Assembly: GCA_025991245.1 (NCBI GenBank)
Contig: BQMJ01000013.1
Coordinates: forward strand, 195,001-259,000
From: Galdieria partita
Lineage: Eukaryota; Rhodophyta; Bangiophyceae; Galdieriales; Galdieriaceae
Length of the DNA stretch: 64,000 nucleotides
Direction of reading: 5' to 3'
Positions within the stretch are counted from its first letter, which is position 1. Each line of letters starts with the position of its first letter. The translations under genes were made by a program, and so were the position numbers. Of the stretch, positions 46,521 through 55,132 are shown piece by piece. The notes under the pieces were generated by a model. The model had not been told where the DNA came from. It ran no database searches and saw only the letters and a program-made list of their open reading frames with translations.

Positions 46521-48752
46521 TTAGTAAATAGTCGCATTGGAAAAAGAAAGAACTTCGTTGAGCGAGTTGACGACCATATTGTCTTCATTCAAGAAATAAT
46601 TCTCTATCGACTTGCAAAGGTTCCTTTGTAAATTGCCCACTTCGCTAGTTCTGCAAGCTGTATCTACCAATCCTTCTCGACCTCCATTGGCATGAAAGAA
46701 CATCTCTCTTTGAGATAGTCCTTCCAGAAATGAATGAGGAACAAATCCATAGAATTCGGGTTCAGTAGGATCGCTGTCAAATGAATCCCATACCGTCACT
46801 CGATTAGTTTCCGGATCGGGGAAGAACACCGTGCCATTGACATATTGTTGTCCCAAAAAATAGCATAGTTGAGACAGATGGAAAAAGGTCCCTTTCGTTT
46901 TTGAATCTACCATGACCAGGAAGTCGTTGTCTTCTTTGTTCATAGGTTCTGGAAATTTGAATAGCAACGAACCTATTCTTTCTTCAAGAGAAGAGCTTTG
47001 TCGAAATTCCTGTCGGATTTTATCCAAGGCTTCTTGCTTCTTGTGACTGTCAGCCAATTGAAGAAGTTGATAATAACTAGCGCTAAGAATATGATATTCT
47101 AAGAAATCCAGCACTTTTCTGGAAGTGTCAGATATGAGCCGAATAGTTGCTTCTTTACCATTTTCTTCATAAAATTCAGCTACTGCCTTCTTTACGGTAG
47201 ACTTTGTGATTTTGGACAAAGAGTCGAAAGGTTTCGGAACGAGTTCTTTAGGCATTTTGTACAGTCCAGATAATGCATCGTAAGCTAAAGAAATAGAAAC
47301 TTCTCCTGTGTGGTCACTTATGATATAATTGGAAACACTCATAGTTTCTATCATATGTCGTTGAACTCTAGGATTTGGCGAGAACATGACGGAAACTTCA
47401 TCGCCATCGAAGTCGGCGTTATACAATGGCGTCACTGATAAATGCATTCGGACGACAAGTTCATCTCCCAACTTGACTTTATGCAGCATAAATCCCTGTT
47501 TGTATAACGTGGGCTGTCTATTGAGCGTGACATAATCGCCTTCCTGCAAATGACGTCTTGCATATTTTCCTATTTCTAAAGGTCCTCCTGAAGCTTCTCC
47601 TTTGGAAAAAAGTTCTTTCCATTTTTCGTAGTTGGCTTCGGTAATTTTTTCAGCTTCATGAAGAAACTTAGAACAGAGCACTTTAGGAACTCGAACTTCG
47701 TCTACATCCAAGGTAGGATCAGGTGCCGCTACTGATCGACAGCAATAGTTCACTCTTTTTCCCATCAGATTCTTTCGCACAACTGCTTTCTTTCCTTGAA
47801 TTCGCTGTTTAATTCCCAATGTTCTTCTTCCAACTCCATTGAACCCATCTAGCAAATTTTGTATGGACCGAACAACTTGGTCATACTGTTTGAGACTTTT
47901 ATGTCGGATAATATCCGAATAGCATTTCGTCAGGTCATGGTCAGTTATTTCTCCGTTCAAAAGAATAGGCGGTCTCGATTGAGATGGGATAACTAGTAAC
48001 TTGTCCATAACGAAGGAAGCTGGATTTGTGAATTCCAATCCAAAAATATTCTTCCAGTGTTTTTCTTCCACCCCTTCCAAGATCTTTTTGGCTTTAGCCA
48101 GACTGTATTCATAGAGTTTTCCATCATGAGAAACCACATAAACTCGGTTATCTTTGATTTCGAAAAGCTTGTTAGGTGGACAATTGTTAGGACAACTGGA
48201 ATTGGAATATTCGACCCAACTAGCAATTTTCTTAAGTGAAATTTCATTCCCGCATCTCTTCATGTAGTCAATTTCGAAAGAAGAAAGTAAAGGCTCGCAA
48301 CATTCATGACAAATCGACTTGAAAATGTACCCGAATTCTCTAACGAACAAAGGATGCAATACAGGACATTCTTCGAGGTCTATGTAACCAAAATGACCTG
48401 GGCAATCTTTGAAAGTTCGAAGACAGGTCGAGCATGGCGTATGAAAATCGACTGGACCCAATCTAGAATCTTTGATGGTTCCGAACACCTTTGAAAGATC
48501 CGTTTCTCTAATTTCACAGACAGCTATTTTTTGAATTTCTTCAGAAGAATACAGTCGTATGGTGAGGAAATTAAAGTCGGTGTCCAACAATTCGGAATTA
48601 TCGGTAGCTTCCCATTCTTCAAGTATAGGAAATTCTTCGGGAATGGAAGAAGCGTCGTCATCGGAGTTACCCCCTCCTCCTCCATCGGAAGTTTCTTCTT
48701 CATCTCCGTCCATAAACAACTCTTCATCTTCGATTTCAGCCACTGTGTCCAT
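46521..48752 (-). CDS. RNA polymerase largest subunit, N-terminal part
   Basis: 743 residues from MDTVAEIEDEE; a longer open frame upstream overlaps the divergent gene at 48,805 and looks non-coding. It opens with an acidic tail, then the clamp zinc site (CSTCLRTFKDCPGHFG and CHECCEP) and KAVVRKNLMGKRVNYCCRS as the switch/lid region. The metal site NADFDGDEV holds the three catalytic aspartates. Funnel segments lead to the bridge helix (MFFHANGGREGLVDTACRTSE). It stops soon after the bridge helix; the remainder is the gene at 41,518 on the opposite strand. Nothing marks either part as decaying. Together they form the viral RPB1. Confidence 0.93.
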   Translation of the reverse strand: MDTVAEIEDEELFMDGDEEETSDGGGGGNSDDDASSIPEEFPILEEWEATDNSELLDTDFNFLTIRLYSSEEIQKIAVCEIRETDLSKVFGTIKDSRLGPVDFHTPCSTCLRTFKDCPGHFGYIDLEECPVLHPLFVREFGYIFKSICHECCEPLLSSFEIDYMKRCGNEISLKKIASWVEYSNSSCPNNCPPNKLFEIKDNRVYVVSHDGKLYEYSLAKAKKILEGVEEKHWKNIFGLEFTNPASFVMDKLLVIPSQSRPPILLNGEITDHDLTKCYSDIIRHKSLKQYDQVVRSIQNLLDGFNGVGRRTLGIKQRIQGKKAVVRKNLMGKRVNYCCRSVAAPDPTLDVDEVRVPKVLCSKFLHEAEKITEANYEKWKELFSKGEASGGPLEIGKYARRHLQEGDYVTLNRQPTLYKQGFMLHKVKLGDELVVRMHLSVTPLYNADFDGDEVSVMFSPNPRVQRHMIETMSVSNYIISDHTGEVSISLAYDALSGLYKMPKELVPKPFDSLSKITKSTVKKAVAEFYEENGKEATIRLISDTSRKVLDFLEYHILSASYYQLLQLADSHKKQEALDKIRQEFRQSSSLEERIGSLLFKFPEPMNKEDNDFLVMVDSKTKGTFFHLSQLCYFLGQQYVNGTVFFPDPETNRVTVWDSFDSDPTEPEFYGFVPHSFLEGLSQREMFFHANGGREGLVDTACRTSEVGNLQRNLCKSIENYFLNEDNMVVNSLNEVLSFSNATIY

Positions 48753-48804
48753 GAATCCTTCGTACAGCGAACTTTCTGTTGAAAAAAGACCTTGGAAAAT
48801 CGAT

Positions 48805-49272
48805 ATGACGCTCAACTCTTCAAGAATGGAATATTTGAGAATTCGCGAAAAATTAAAGAGCAATGTGGATGGACATCCCGTTTTAAAGGAACTTGCGGAG
48901 AGGGTAGAAAGTTCTTTCTGGAAAAATGTGATTCTGGACGCTAGCAAAAGAAAGCTTCCTCGTGGAGTTTCTCTCCGAAAAAACATTCTTTATGTAGGAA
49001 AAGGAAAGAATGCCCAGCGATTAGAGATTTTCGCCGGAATGGATCCTAGATTGTTAATTTCCTTTTTCGAAAAACATTGTGCATTTCATCAAGAAACTCA
49101 TGAACAAGAAATGATGATGGATGAAAATTTCAAAACGATGAAACCTAGAAGAGGTCTTATTTCCGATGTCTTTTCAATTCTGAGAAAAACAGGTGGTGAT
49201 GAGAAAGCGGTAGCTGCTTTTATGGCGGAAAGACTCAAAACAGGTCGAAAGCGTCTTTCAGAACATCAATAA
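48805..49272 (+). CDS. Hypothetical protein, 155 aa
   Basis: Start at the ATG in cgATATG about 52 bp from the divergent RPB1 gene; the upstream open frame is antisense to that gene. The segment SFWKNVILDASKRKLPRGVSLRKNILYVGKGKNAQ recalls a short NCLDV family with F-W-x-x-I-x-x-x-A-x-x-K-x-P-x-G, whose role I do not know. The C-terminal half is charged and helical. No membrane span is seen. Confidence 0.55.
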   Translation: MTLNSSRMEYLRIREKLKSNVDGHPVLKELAERVESSFWKNVILDASKRKLPRGVSLRKNILYVGKGKNAQRLEIFAGMDPRLLISFFEKHCAFHQETHEQEMMMDENFKTMKPRRGLISDVFSILRKTGGDEKAVAAFMAERLKTGRKRLSEHQ

Positions 49273-49456
49273 GATAGATGATGGTGAAAATAAACGCAAC
49301 TACTAACCAGACTATAAGCACTCCCAGCACTACGAGACTGATAATGTCTTCGCTAGTTATTAGAAGTACCTTTCCGAATTTCTTTAGAAGCAAGAAAGGA
49401 ATGACCGTCATGACTGCTGATATAAGTAAGCTTATCCAAGGAACGGATGCTGCCAT
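49235..49456 (-). CDS. Small two-span membrane protein, 73 aa
   Basis: Two hydrophobic spans (about 5-22, VPWISLLISAVMTVIPFLLL, and 36-62, IISLVVLGVLIVWLVVAFIF) with KKFGK between. No family is recognised. Its stop end overlaps the 48,805 gene by 38 bp, and its start lies 3 bp after the stop of the upstream leftward gene. Confidence 0.55.
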   Translation of the reverse strand: MAASVPWISLLISAVMTVIPFLLLKKFGKVLLITSEDIISLVVLGVLIVWLVVAFIFTIIYLIDVLKDAFDLF

Positions 49457-49458
49457 TT

Positions 49459-49803
49459 TTATTGAAAGTAGTAGGCGTGCAGTTGCTTAAAACATTGTAG
49501 CAAATAAACTCTGTTTTTTTCGGAGACGACATTCGTAGCTTTAAGAAATGCGGCTTTGGCTATGTTGGGCAATTCATTCACGAACTCTTCGGAATATTGT
49601 TGAAGGGCGTTTGCCGCATAAGTTTCGTCAGGGTTTTCCATGAGGTCTCTGTGTTCTTCGTACTTGCTTTTGATGATGAACAATTTGAATTTCTCAGGAA
49701 GCGCTAACAAAACGGAAGATATGATTCTCATTTGCAGCGTACCAATAACGCGTTCCTCTCGATTCACCGCTTCAACTCTTCTAAGAAATTCAGCGCAATC
49801 CAT
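49459..49803 (-). CDS. Hypothetical helical protein, 114 aa
   Basis: ATG after catctaaaagg. An all-helical charged sequence with no membrane span and two cysteines. No family is recognised. It sits in a leftward run of three small genes (49,235 to 50,068) with 2-4 bp spacing. Confidence 0.55.
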   Translation of the reverse strand: MDCAEFLRRVEAVNREERVIGTLQMRIISSVLLALPEKFKLFIIKSKYEEHRDLMENPDETYAANALQQYSEEFVNELPNIAKAAFLKATNVVSEKNRVYLLQCFKQLHAYYFQ

Positions 49804-49807
49804 CCTT

Positions 49808-50068
49808 TTAGATGTTTTTTGCCCATGAATTTACTACCTCTCCTACCTGTCTTTCCAGAGAGGAAGTAGAACCGTGCAACTTGAAAAGAAAATAGTAAGT
49901 GAAAAAGCCAACGACCACCAACAAAAGTAAAAGAAGTACAGCGTAAGCGCCTCCGCTGCCGCCATCGCTACCACCTTTCTGGTTGGTCACATTGCTACTA
50001 CTACGACCACCGCCTGTGCTTTTATGGTCATGATTTCCTGTCAACACCTGTATATCCACTTGCGTCAT
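49808..50068 (-). CDS. Single-span membrane protein, 86 aa
   Basis: Start at MTQVDIQVL, whose ATG follows acaaaaa; the upstream frame overlaps the divergent gene at 50,097. A Gly/Ser/Asn-rich linker (about 15-40) leads to one span (about 42-62, AYAVLLLLLLVVVGFFTYYFLF) and a short polar tail. It starts 28 bp from the divergent gene. Confidence 0.55.
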   Translation of the reverse strand: MTQVDIQVLTGNHDHKSTGGGRSSSNVTNQKGGSDGGSGGAYAVLLLLLLVVVGFFTYYFLFKLHGSTSSLERQVGEVVNSWAKNI

Positions 50069-50096
50069 TTTTTGTAAGCCTGTACTAAAAAGCTGT

Positions 50097-50552
50097 ATGG
50101 CCATTTCTAGTAAAGTCTGGATAGCGACAGGGATAATAACCTTAATTGTCATTGTGATAGTGGTAGGAGTTGTGCTCATTGTCATCGACGAATCAAATAA
50201 GAAAGCAAAGACGGAACATTTAGAAATTGGGGCCTTTGATTATTTAGGATGTTTCCACAATTCTGCTTTTTCTGCTGGAGTAAACAGTGCTCGTTTGTAT
50301 CAATCGGGAGACACGTTCGGCCCTATATCCGGAACTCCAGTGAAACTAACACCTTCTGAATGTTTGTCCATCGCAAGAGACAAAGGTTTCACGGTGTCGG
50401 CTTTGGCTGGACCACCTAGTAGCGGCAAGATAGATTGTTACGGCATGAATGCCTTCAGAAACTACAAGGCTTCTTCAAGTGACTGCGTGCAGAATCAAGA
50501 CCAGCTCTATTATGGAAATTCTTCTGGTTTTGCAGCTATTTATAGAGTTTAA
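50097..50552 (+). CDS. Signal-anchored WSC-like protein
   Basis: 151 residues. A strong N-terminal signal anchor (about 6-30, KVWIATGIITLIVIVIVVGVV) precedes a domain with YLGCFHNSAF, LTPSECLSIARDKGFTVSAL, a C-Y-G-M pair and SSDCVQNQ. The order of cysteines and the G-C-F start resemble WSC carbohydrate-binding domains. It may bind sugars on the host or on the virion. The match is moderate. It converges with the 50,549 gene, sharing 4 bp. Confidence 0.55.
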   Translation: MAISSKVWIATGIITLIVIVIVVGVVLIVIDESNKKAKTEHLEIGAFDYLGCFHNSAFSAGVNSARLYQSGDTFGPISGTPVKLTPSECLSIARDKGFTVSALAGPPSSGKIDCYGMNAFRNYKASSSDCVQNQDQLYYGNSSGFAAIYRV

Positions 50553-51634
50553 AGTTCCAAAAGTCTCTTCACCAAATCCGCGTTTCCTAATCCTATCTCT
50601 GTCTTGATGCTTTCAGCCAAAAAAATAGTGGAACTTTCTTCCGGAAAAGGAATTTTGGATAGTTCGCTGTATTCCATATTGGTTTTTATGTCCCATAAAG
50701 TTTCCATTAGATCTAAACTAGCTAGAGGAGAATGTAGCCTGTATCTCTGCGTCATGAAATTGATTTGGTCAATTTCCAGTCTCGTTTGCCCTCGAAAGAA
50801 TAGCGAAAATTGAGTGACAAAGTCTTCGGGGACTTTGTGAAAAGCACAAATAAACGCATAAAAATTCCGTTGCCATACTTCTCGTCGATTCGCTTCAAGT
50901 GGATAAGGCGGCCAATCCTTCGTCATTCGTTTGACTGTGCTGCTAAGTAATCTAGGTTTGAAGGGCATTTTGGAATAAGAAAATTGAGAATGGAGTTGTA
51001 GCAATTTATCGCAGATAGAAGAAGGAAATATTCTTCGTACAGTTTCGGAGATTCTTTCATGATACACCCAAGATGGAGTGTAATTGAGAAAGGCTGCTTC
51101 ATCTACTAGAAAGGAATGTAAAGGTGACTTGGAATATTGAAAAACGAATGACGTGATTTGCACATTCGTCATATCGACCACGAAATTTCCTCGTAGGTTG
51201 TATTTCTTCCCGTCAACTGTGAGCTGTCTATTTAAAGGACGTTCTGAAATGAGCACATACCGTTCTATTTCGTCAAGATCGAACTTAATTTTTCCTTTTT
51301 CGTAAGATTTGGCGAAAATAAGGATCATCTGTTTTCCGATATTCCAAAGGTCAGCAACGGACAAATAAGACAGCATGCGATTCAGCTTGCGAAATTTTCT
51401 TGCAGCATGAGATGGATTTCCTACAAACCCCATGGCCGACCGGAAGTTAGGCGTCCAAAATTGCAAATGACAGATGTTCGCGATCCAAGGCAAAGGAAGT
51501 GTTTTGATGTCAGCGAAGCTGAAATAGTCGGTCCAGTTGACGCGATGCATTGCTTTTTTTTTCTTCTTTTTCTTCTTTCGAAGCTCGTCATCGATCATGA
51601 ACCGCAGATATTGAGTTAACAAGGACTCTATCAT
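50549..51634 (-). CDS. Hypothetical protein, 361 aa
   Basis: A run of eight lysines follows the N-terminal region (about 20-27), then a Trp- and Phe-rich, otherwise globular sequence without membrane spans. Motifs such as LPLPWIANICHLQFW and FSYSKMPFKPRLL do not match a family I know. ATG at 51,634 is preceded by agaaaATG. It is divergent from the 51,677 gene with 42 bp between starts. Confidence 0.6.
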   Translation of the reverse strand: MIESLLTQYLRFMIDDELRKKKKKKKKAMHRVNWTDYFSFADIKTLPLPWIANICHLQFWTPNFRSAMGFVGNPSHAARKFRKLNRMLSYLSVADLWNIGKQMILIFAKSYEKGKIKFDLDEIERYVLISERPLNRQLTVDGKKYNLRGNFVVDMTNVQITSFVFQYSKSPLHSFLVDEAAFLNYTPSWVYHERISETVRRIFPSSICDKLLQLHSQFSYSKMPFKPRLLSSTVKRMTKDWPPYPLEANRREVWQRNFYAFICAFHKVPEDFVTQFSLFFRGQTRLEIDQINFMTQRYRLHSPLASLDLMETLWDIKTNMEYSELSKIPFPEESSTIFLAESIKTEIGLGNADLVKRLLEL

Positions 51635-51676
51635 TTTCTTCGCCCTTTTTCTGATGAAGAAGACGCTTTTAAAAAA

Positions 51677-53068
51677 ATGTCAGACGGCGTTATTTACTCT
51701 CGCAATGGTCGTGAATATAGAATGACAACACAAAGACAGGAATTTGCAGAGAGACATCCTGAAGAAAATCTTATTCATCCTCCGCCAACTGCTCTTACTC
51801 GGGAACCGCGGCAGGAGCAACCTCAGCAGTCTCAGCTGGAGGATGCGGAAGAACCTGCATCAGAGGTTCCGGAGTATGCGGGAGAACCTGCTTCAGGGGT
51901 CCTGGACGAAGATTGTTGTCGCGAATTTCGTGCGTTCCGCGATCAACAACAATACACCAACTATTTGTTTTCTCAATCTTTTAAGAGCTTCGAGAAATGG
52001 CATGACGCAGTGAATGAAAAAATTGCATCTCTTGAAAAATGTTGCCAACAGTTTAAACGTTTCAAAATAAAGATGGCGAATCCTTCCAGAAGAAAGATTC
52101 GCCGCGACAGTTTCGGACCAGTTCCTCCTTCTTCTAGGAACGGTCAGCCGCCGAATGAGACGGAAGGCGATGAGAATCCGATGGAGACTGAACAGCAAGA
52201 AGGCGGTGAGAATCCGATGGAGACTGAACAGCAAGAAGGCGGTGAGAATCCGATGGAGACTGAACAGCAAGAAGGCGGTGGGAATCCGATGGAGGCTGAA
52301 CCGCAAGAAAGTCGCGAGGAGAGACGACAGATGGAGATGCGTCTTCGGAATTTCGACGAATGCGTGAGCCAACTTCCTGAAGCAAGCAAAGTTTTCGTCC
52401 AAAAACTTCGGGCACGCATTGCGGAAAGCCAGCAGCCGTTCACAGTAACAGGAACAGATGGCGGCATTCGTCAACAAGAACCCCTTTATGGTGAAGGCAA
52501 TAGTCAGGCTTTGATGTGCTTCATAAATGCGGGCGGAACTCGCGATGAGGGAATGAAACTTTGGAGTGATTCTAACCAATACCTGCACTTGGTCGACTTG
52601 CTGGAAGCGAAATTGCTATCTCCTGGGTCGGTGTTCCCGCCAGATGCAGTATCCTTAGTTGTTCGCAAAGAAGAAGAAAGGTACTCTGACTATCCGAATT
52701 TTCGAAGAATTGTAGCTCAGGCGGAAACAATGATACAGCAACCACCATCAGCGGAATACATACAAGGCTTCATAAATGATTACGCTGATTTACTTGGTCC
52801 GCCTAATTTCTATCGAGTTTCTAATGTTTTGAAGCAGACTTCCAACACTGTTTCCGAGGGAGAAGCTAGAACATTCCTTAGAAAAGTGCCGGTAGTGGAT
52901 GTCGTCCAACACTTTGATGGATTGGAACCTGCGACAAAAGCTAAAATCATTCTAGCTGGGCTGAATGACCAAGAACTGCGCAACTTTTACCATGAATTTG
53001 TAAGTCGAGAAGAGCTGATTCGTCAAATAGCCGCCAATAATCCTGGTGCAGCTACCTCTAATAGATAG
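51677..53068 (+). CDS. Hypothetical protein with Glu-rich repeats, paralogue A
   Basis: 463 residues, ATG after cttttaaaaaa. A coiled N-terminal region (KIASLEKCCQQFKRFK, about 115-135) leads to four tandem 12-residue repeats of GGENPMETEQQE (about 168-215). The second half (about 225-455) is a globular helical domain with NQYLHLVDLLEAKLLSPG, FINDYADLLGPPNFYRVSNV and FDGLEPATKAKIILAGLNDQ, shared with the next gene. No function is recognised. The repeats vary in codons little, so they are young. Confidence 0.65.
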   Translation: MSDGVIYSRNGREYRMTTQRQEFAERHPEENLIHPPPTALTREPRQEQPQQSQLEDAEEPASEVPEYAGEPASGVLDEDCCREFRAFRDQQQYTNYLFSQSFKSFEKWHDAVNEKIASLEKCCQQFKRFKIKMANPSRRKIRRDSFGPVPPSSRNGQPPNETEGDENPMETEQQEGGENPMETEQQEGGENPMETEQQEGGGNPMEAEPQESREERRQMEMRLRNFDECVSQLPEASKVFVQKLRARIAESQQPFTVTGTDGGIRQQEPLYGEGNSQALMCFINAGGTRDEGMKLWSDSNQYLHLVDLLEAKLLSPGSVFPPDAVSLVVRKEEERYSDYPNFRRIVAQAETMIQQPPSAEYIQGFINDYADLLGPPNFYRVSNVLKQTSNTVSEGEARTFLRKVPVVDVVQHFDGLEPATKAKIILAGLNDQELRNFYHEFVSREELIRQIAANNPGAATSNR

Positions 53069-53086
53069 ACGCCTATAAAAAAAAGA

Positions 53087-54031
53087 ATGGAGGTAAGCCT
53101 AAATGAGCGCGTAGCGGCGTTGGAAGAGAAGGTACGTTTCCTGGAACGATGCTGCGAGGAGTTCAGACGTTTCAAAGATGAACGACAATTGTTTCCTGAA
53201 GGGCGGCATTTTGCTCGCTTGGAAACACTGTCTTGTCCTCCAGAAGAGGAAGAAGAGTATCATGTTCCAAGTAGGATGATGGAATTGGAGCCGCCCAGTG
53301 ACATGGAAAGCAAGTTGGAGGAATTTGACTCCCGCGCCGAGATTCATAAGGGTGCTAGTAGAGTATTTGTGCGCTGGCTTCGTGAAGCTATCTATGATCC
53401 TGAACAGGTTGAAAGAAGAGTCTCCTCGGAAGCATCTTCTCGGATATATGGGAAGGACAACGAATGCATGTTCAACGTTTTTTGCTATTTAACGAAAAAT
53501 GAAGTGCTGGCAAAAAAAATATGGGACACTACCAATGACTACCTCCATATCATAAATCTGCTTGAAGCAAAACGGATCGTTCGCGGACTCCAGATTCCGG
53601 AAATTTTGGAGCATCAGGCGGTGTTTTCTGAACGACAGAGATATGATGGATACTTTGATTTCAACCTGATCATGGATCATGCAGTAGGGCAATTGTCTAG
53701 TGGGGTGGAAGTCTCTAAGAGTTTCATCAACTCGCAGCGAGATCTTTTTGGTCCAGTGAATTTCGAGCAAGTTTCTTTGGTTCTGTCAGAATCGAGTGTC
53801 ACTTCTAGAGAAGCTGACAGATTTCTGAGTATGGTTCCTCCCGATGCCATCGTCGAAATGTTCGATGGACTTCCTGTCGAAGTGAAAGCAAGAATCATCA
53901 TAGACGGATTGGATCGGAATCAACTAATTGAATTTTTCCATGAGTTTGCTGGTTGTGTATCGTTGATTCGTGAATTGGCTGCAAGAGTTCCAGACCGTCG
54001 TGTTGCTGTTCGCCATGGAGGAAATAGGTAG
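53087..54031 (+). CDS. Hypothetical protein, paralogue B of the tandem pair
   Basis: 314 residues, ATG after tataaaaaaaagaa. A heptad-like start (ERVAALEEKVRFLERCCEEF) matches the coiled part of the upstream protein, and NDYLHIINLLEAKRIVRGL, FINSQRDLFGPVNFEQVSLV and FDGLPVEVKARIIIDGLDRN match its C-terminal domain. It lacks the 12-residue repeats. The pair clearly arose by tandem duplication, with moderate divergence since. The function is unknown; the coiled coil suggests oligomers. Confidence 0.65.
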   Translation: MEVSLNERVAALEEKVRFLERCCEEFRRFKDERQLFPEGRHFARLETLSCPPEEEEEYHVPSRMMELEPPSDMESKLEEFDSRAEIHKGASRVFVRWLREAIYDPEQVERRVSSEASSRIYGKDNECMFNVFCYLTKNEVLAKKIWDTTNDYLHIINLLEAKRIVRGLQIPEILEHQAVFSERQRYDGYFDFNLIMDHAVGQLSSGVEVSKSFINSQRDLFGPVNFEQVSLVLSESSVTSREADRFLSMVPPDAIVEMFDGLPVEVKARIIIDGLDRNQLIEFFHEFAGCVSLIRELAARVPDRRVAVRHGGNR

Positions 54032-54479
54032 TCCTATTCATGCAAAATTTCCGAATTTAGAAGACTTGGGTTTGACTTTGGATGAACGTTCTGTAGCGTT
54101 GGAAGAGTTTTTTAAGATTAAAACCAATGACCTTGTAAAAATTCGGCTAGCAGTAGCTATTTTCATAGCCACTCATCGAAGTGGTAGGTTTCTCACTGTA
54201 TCCGAAATTTGCGATTCCTTAAAAATTCATCAATCGCAGCGCTATAGAGTAGCTGAGCTTGCTGATCCTGGGCCAGCTGAAGAACGCGTTTCAAGATGGA
54301 TGGAAAAACTTTGCAAAAACAACCAGGAGAAAAAAAAACATCTGATGGAAGTTTACAGAAAACGGGTGTCGGAAGACTTGAAAATTCTAGACCTTCCGGC
54401 TCACGCGGTAGCAAAACAGTTGCTCAAAGAAGGTCATCTAATAGAGGAGGAAATTTCTCCTTCAGAAGAGCAGGAATAA
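54015..54479 (+). CDS. Possible TFIIB-cyclin-like protein
   Basis: 154 residues from the ATG inside the end of the previous gene (17-bp overlap). The segment KIRLAVAIFIATHRSGRFLTVSEICDSLKIHQSQRYRVAEL has the spacing of a TFIIB second cyclin repeat (A-x-A-I-Y-I-A...T-x-x-E-I...V-x-x-x-x-x-x-R). Only one such repeat and no zinc ribbon are seen, so this is tentative. The C-terminal part is helical and acidic at the end. Its last 184 bp overlap the ATG-started frame of the Nudix gene. Confidence 0.4.
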   Translation: MEEIGSPIHAKFPNLEDLGLTLDERSVALEEFFKIKTNDLVKIRLAVAIFIATHRSGRFLTVSEICDSLKIHQSQRYRVAELADPGPAEERVSRWMEKLCKNNQEKKKHLMEVYRKRVSEDLKILDLPAHAVAKQLLKEGHLIEEEISPSEEQE

Positions 54480-55132
54480 TACCGGCGTTTATCGATTCCT
54501 CAACAGGACTTTTATTTTTAGCTTATGGACTTGGTAGACACCGCCTAGTTTCTGATTTTGGTGGTTCTGTTGAATCTTGTGATGCAGACATACTGTGTAC
54601 TGCTTGGCGAGAATACAGAGAAGAGACTCGCTGCTGTTTTCCTATTAAGAATGCCAGTAGATGGCCTATCTTTCGGATAGATTGTGAAGATGTGAGAAAC
54701 GTGATTTTTGTAGTTGTGGAAGAAGTAAATGATTGTCATGAATTCTTAGCTCAATGTCGACGTCGTTTTTTCCGTTTCCTTCCTGTCGATGATCATGAAG
54801 ATGAAATGCAGGATATCGTGTTTTTTCAAGAAGACAGGCCTAGTGACTGGAAAAAATACAAATTTCGCGTTGAAAAAGCACTTCGTCCATCTAGCTTGTT
54901 TTTCACGATAAAATGTTGGTTGTCTACTTTTCGAAACCAGGATGTCCGGCTTGTAAATTTACATCCCCAAAATGGGAAAAGGCAGCTGAGCGGATTCGTA
55001 ACAAAGGGTTTCGTACCATGGAAGTGGTGTACCGGCCAGCCGATAGTTCCATCAAAAAATGGGAATTTTACACAGTTTTCTTTCCCTGTATCGCCATCAT
55101 CCCGGATGAGCTTGCGGAGGGCATCTATTTAG
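54296..55132 (+). CDS. Nudix hydrolase
   Basis: 278 residues if started at the only useful ATG, 54,296. The first 55 or so residues are basic and low-complexity and overlap the preceding gene. The Nudix fold begins at FSFRRAGIIPAFIDSS, and the Nudix box lies in FGGSVESCDADILCTAWREYREET (REYREE at about 105-110). NCLDV Nudix proteins (vaccinia D9/D10, ASFV g5R) remove mRNA caps or cleave inositol phosphates. The last 73 codons overlap the thioredoxin-like gene in another frame, so the real C terminus may be functionally only partly needed. The box departs somewhat from consensus. Confidence 0.65.
   Translation: MDGKTLQKQPGEKKTSDGSLQKTGVGRLENSRPSGSRGSKTVAQRRSSNRGGNFSFRRAGIIPAFIDSSTGLLFLAYGLGRHRLVSDFGGSVESCDADILCTAWREYREETRCCFPIKNASRWPIFRIDCEDVRNVIFVVVEEVNDCHEFLAQCRRRFFRFLPVDDHEDEMQDIVFFQEDRPSDWKKYKFRVEKALRPSSLFFTIKCWLSTFRNQDVRLVNLHPQNGKRQLSGFVTKGFVPWKWCTGQPIVPSKNGNFTQFSFPVSPSSRMSLRRASI

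Noticed and set aside
41518-48752. The two RPB1 genes as debris of a decayed polymerase gene
   Set aside because: Both parts keep the expected motifs across their length, have their own start signals and end at the natural A'/A'' boundary, so gene fission fits better.
48559-48804. N-terminal extension of the 48,805 gene
   Set aside because: It is antisense to the acidic start of the RPB1 N-part and consists of Ser/Pro runs; the ATG at 48,805 is preferred.
51893-52588. 231-codon antisense frame opposite the paralogue A gene
   Set aside because: It is the shadow of the Glu-rich repeats and the coding frame on the plus strand has a start signal and a paralogue.
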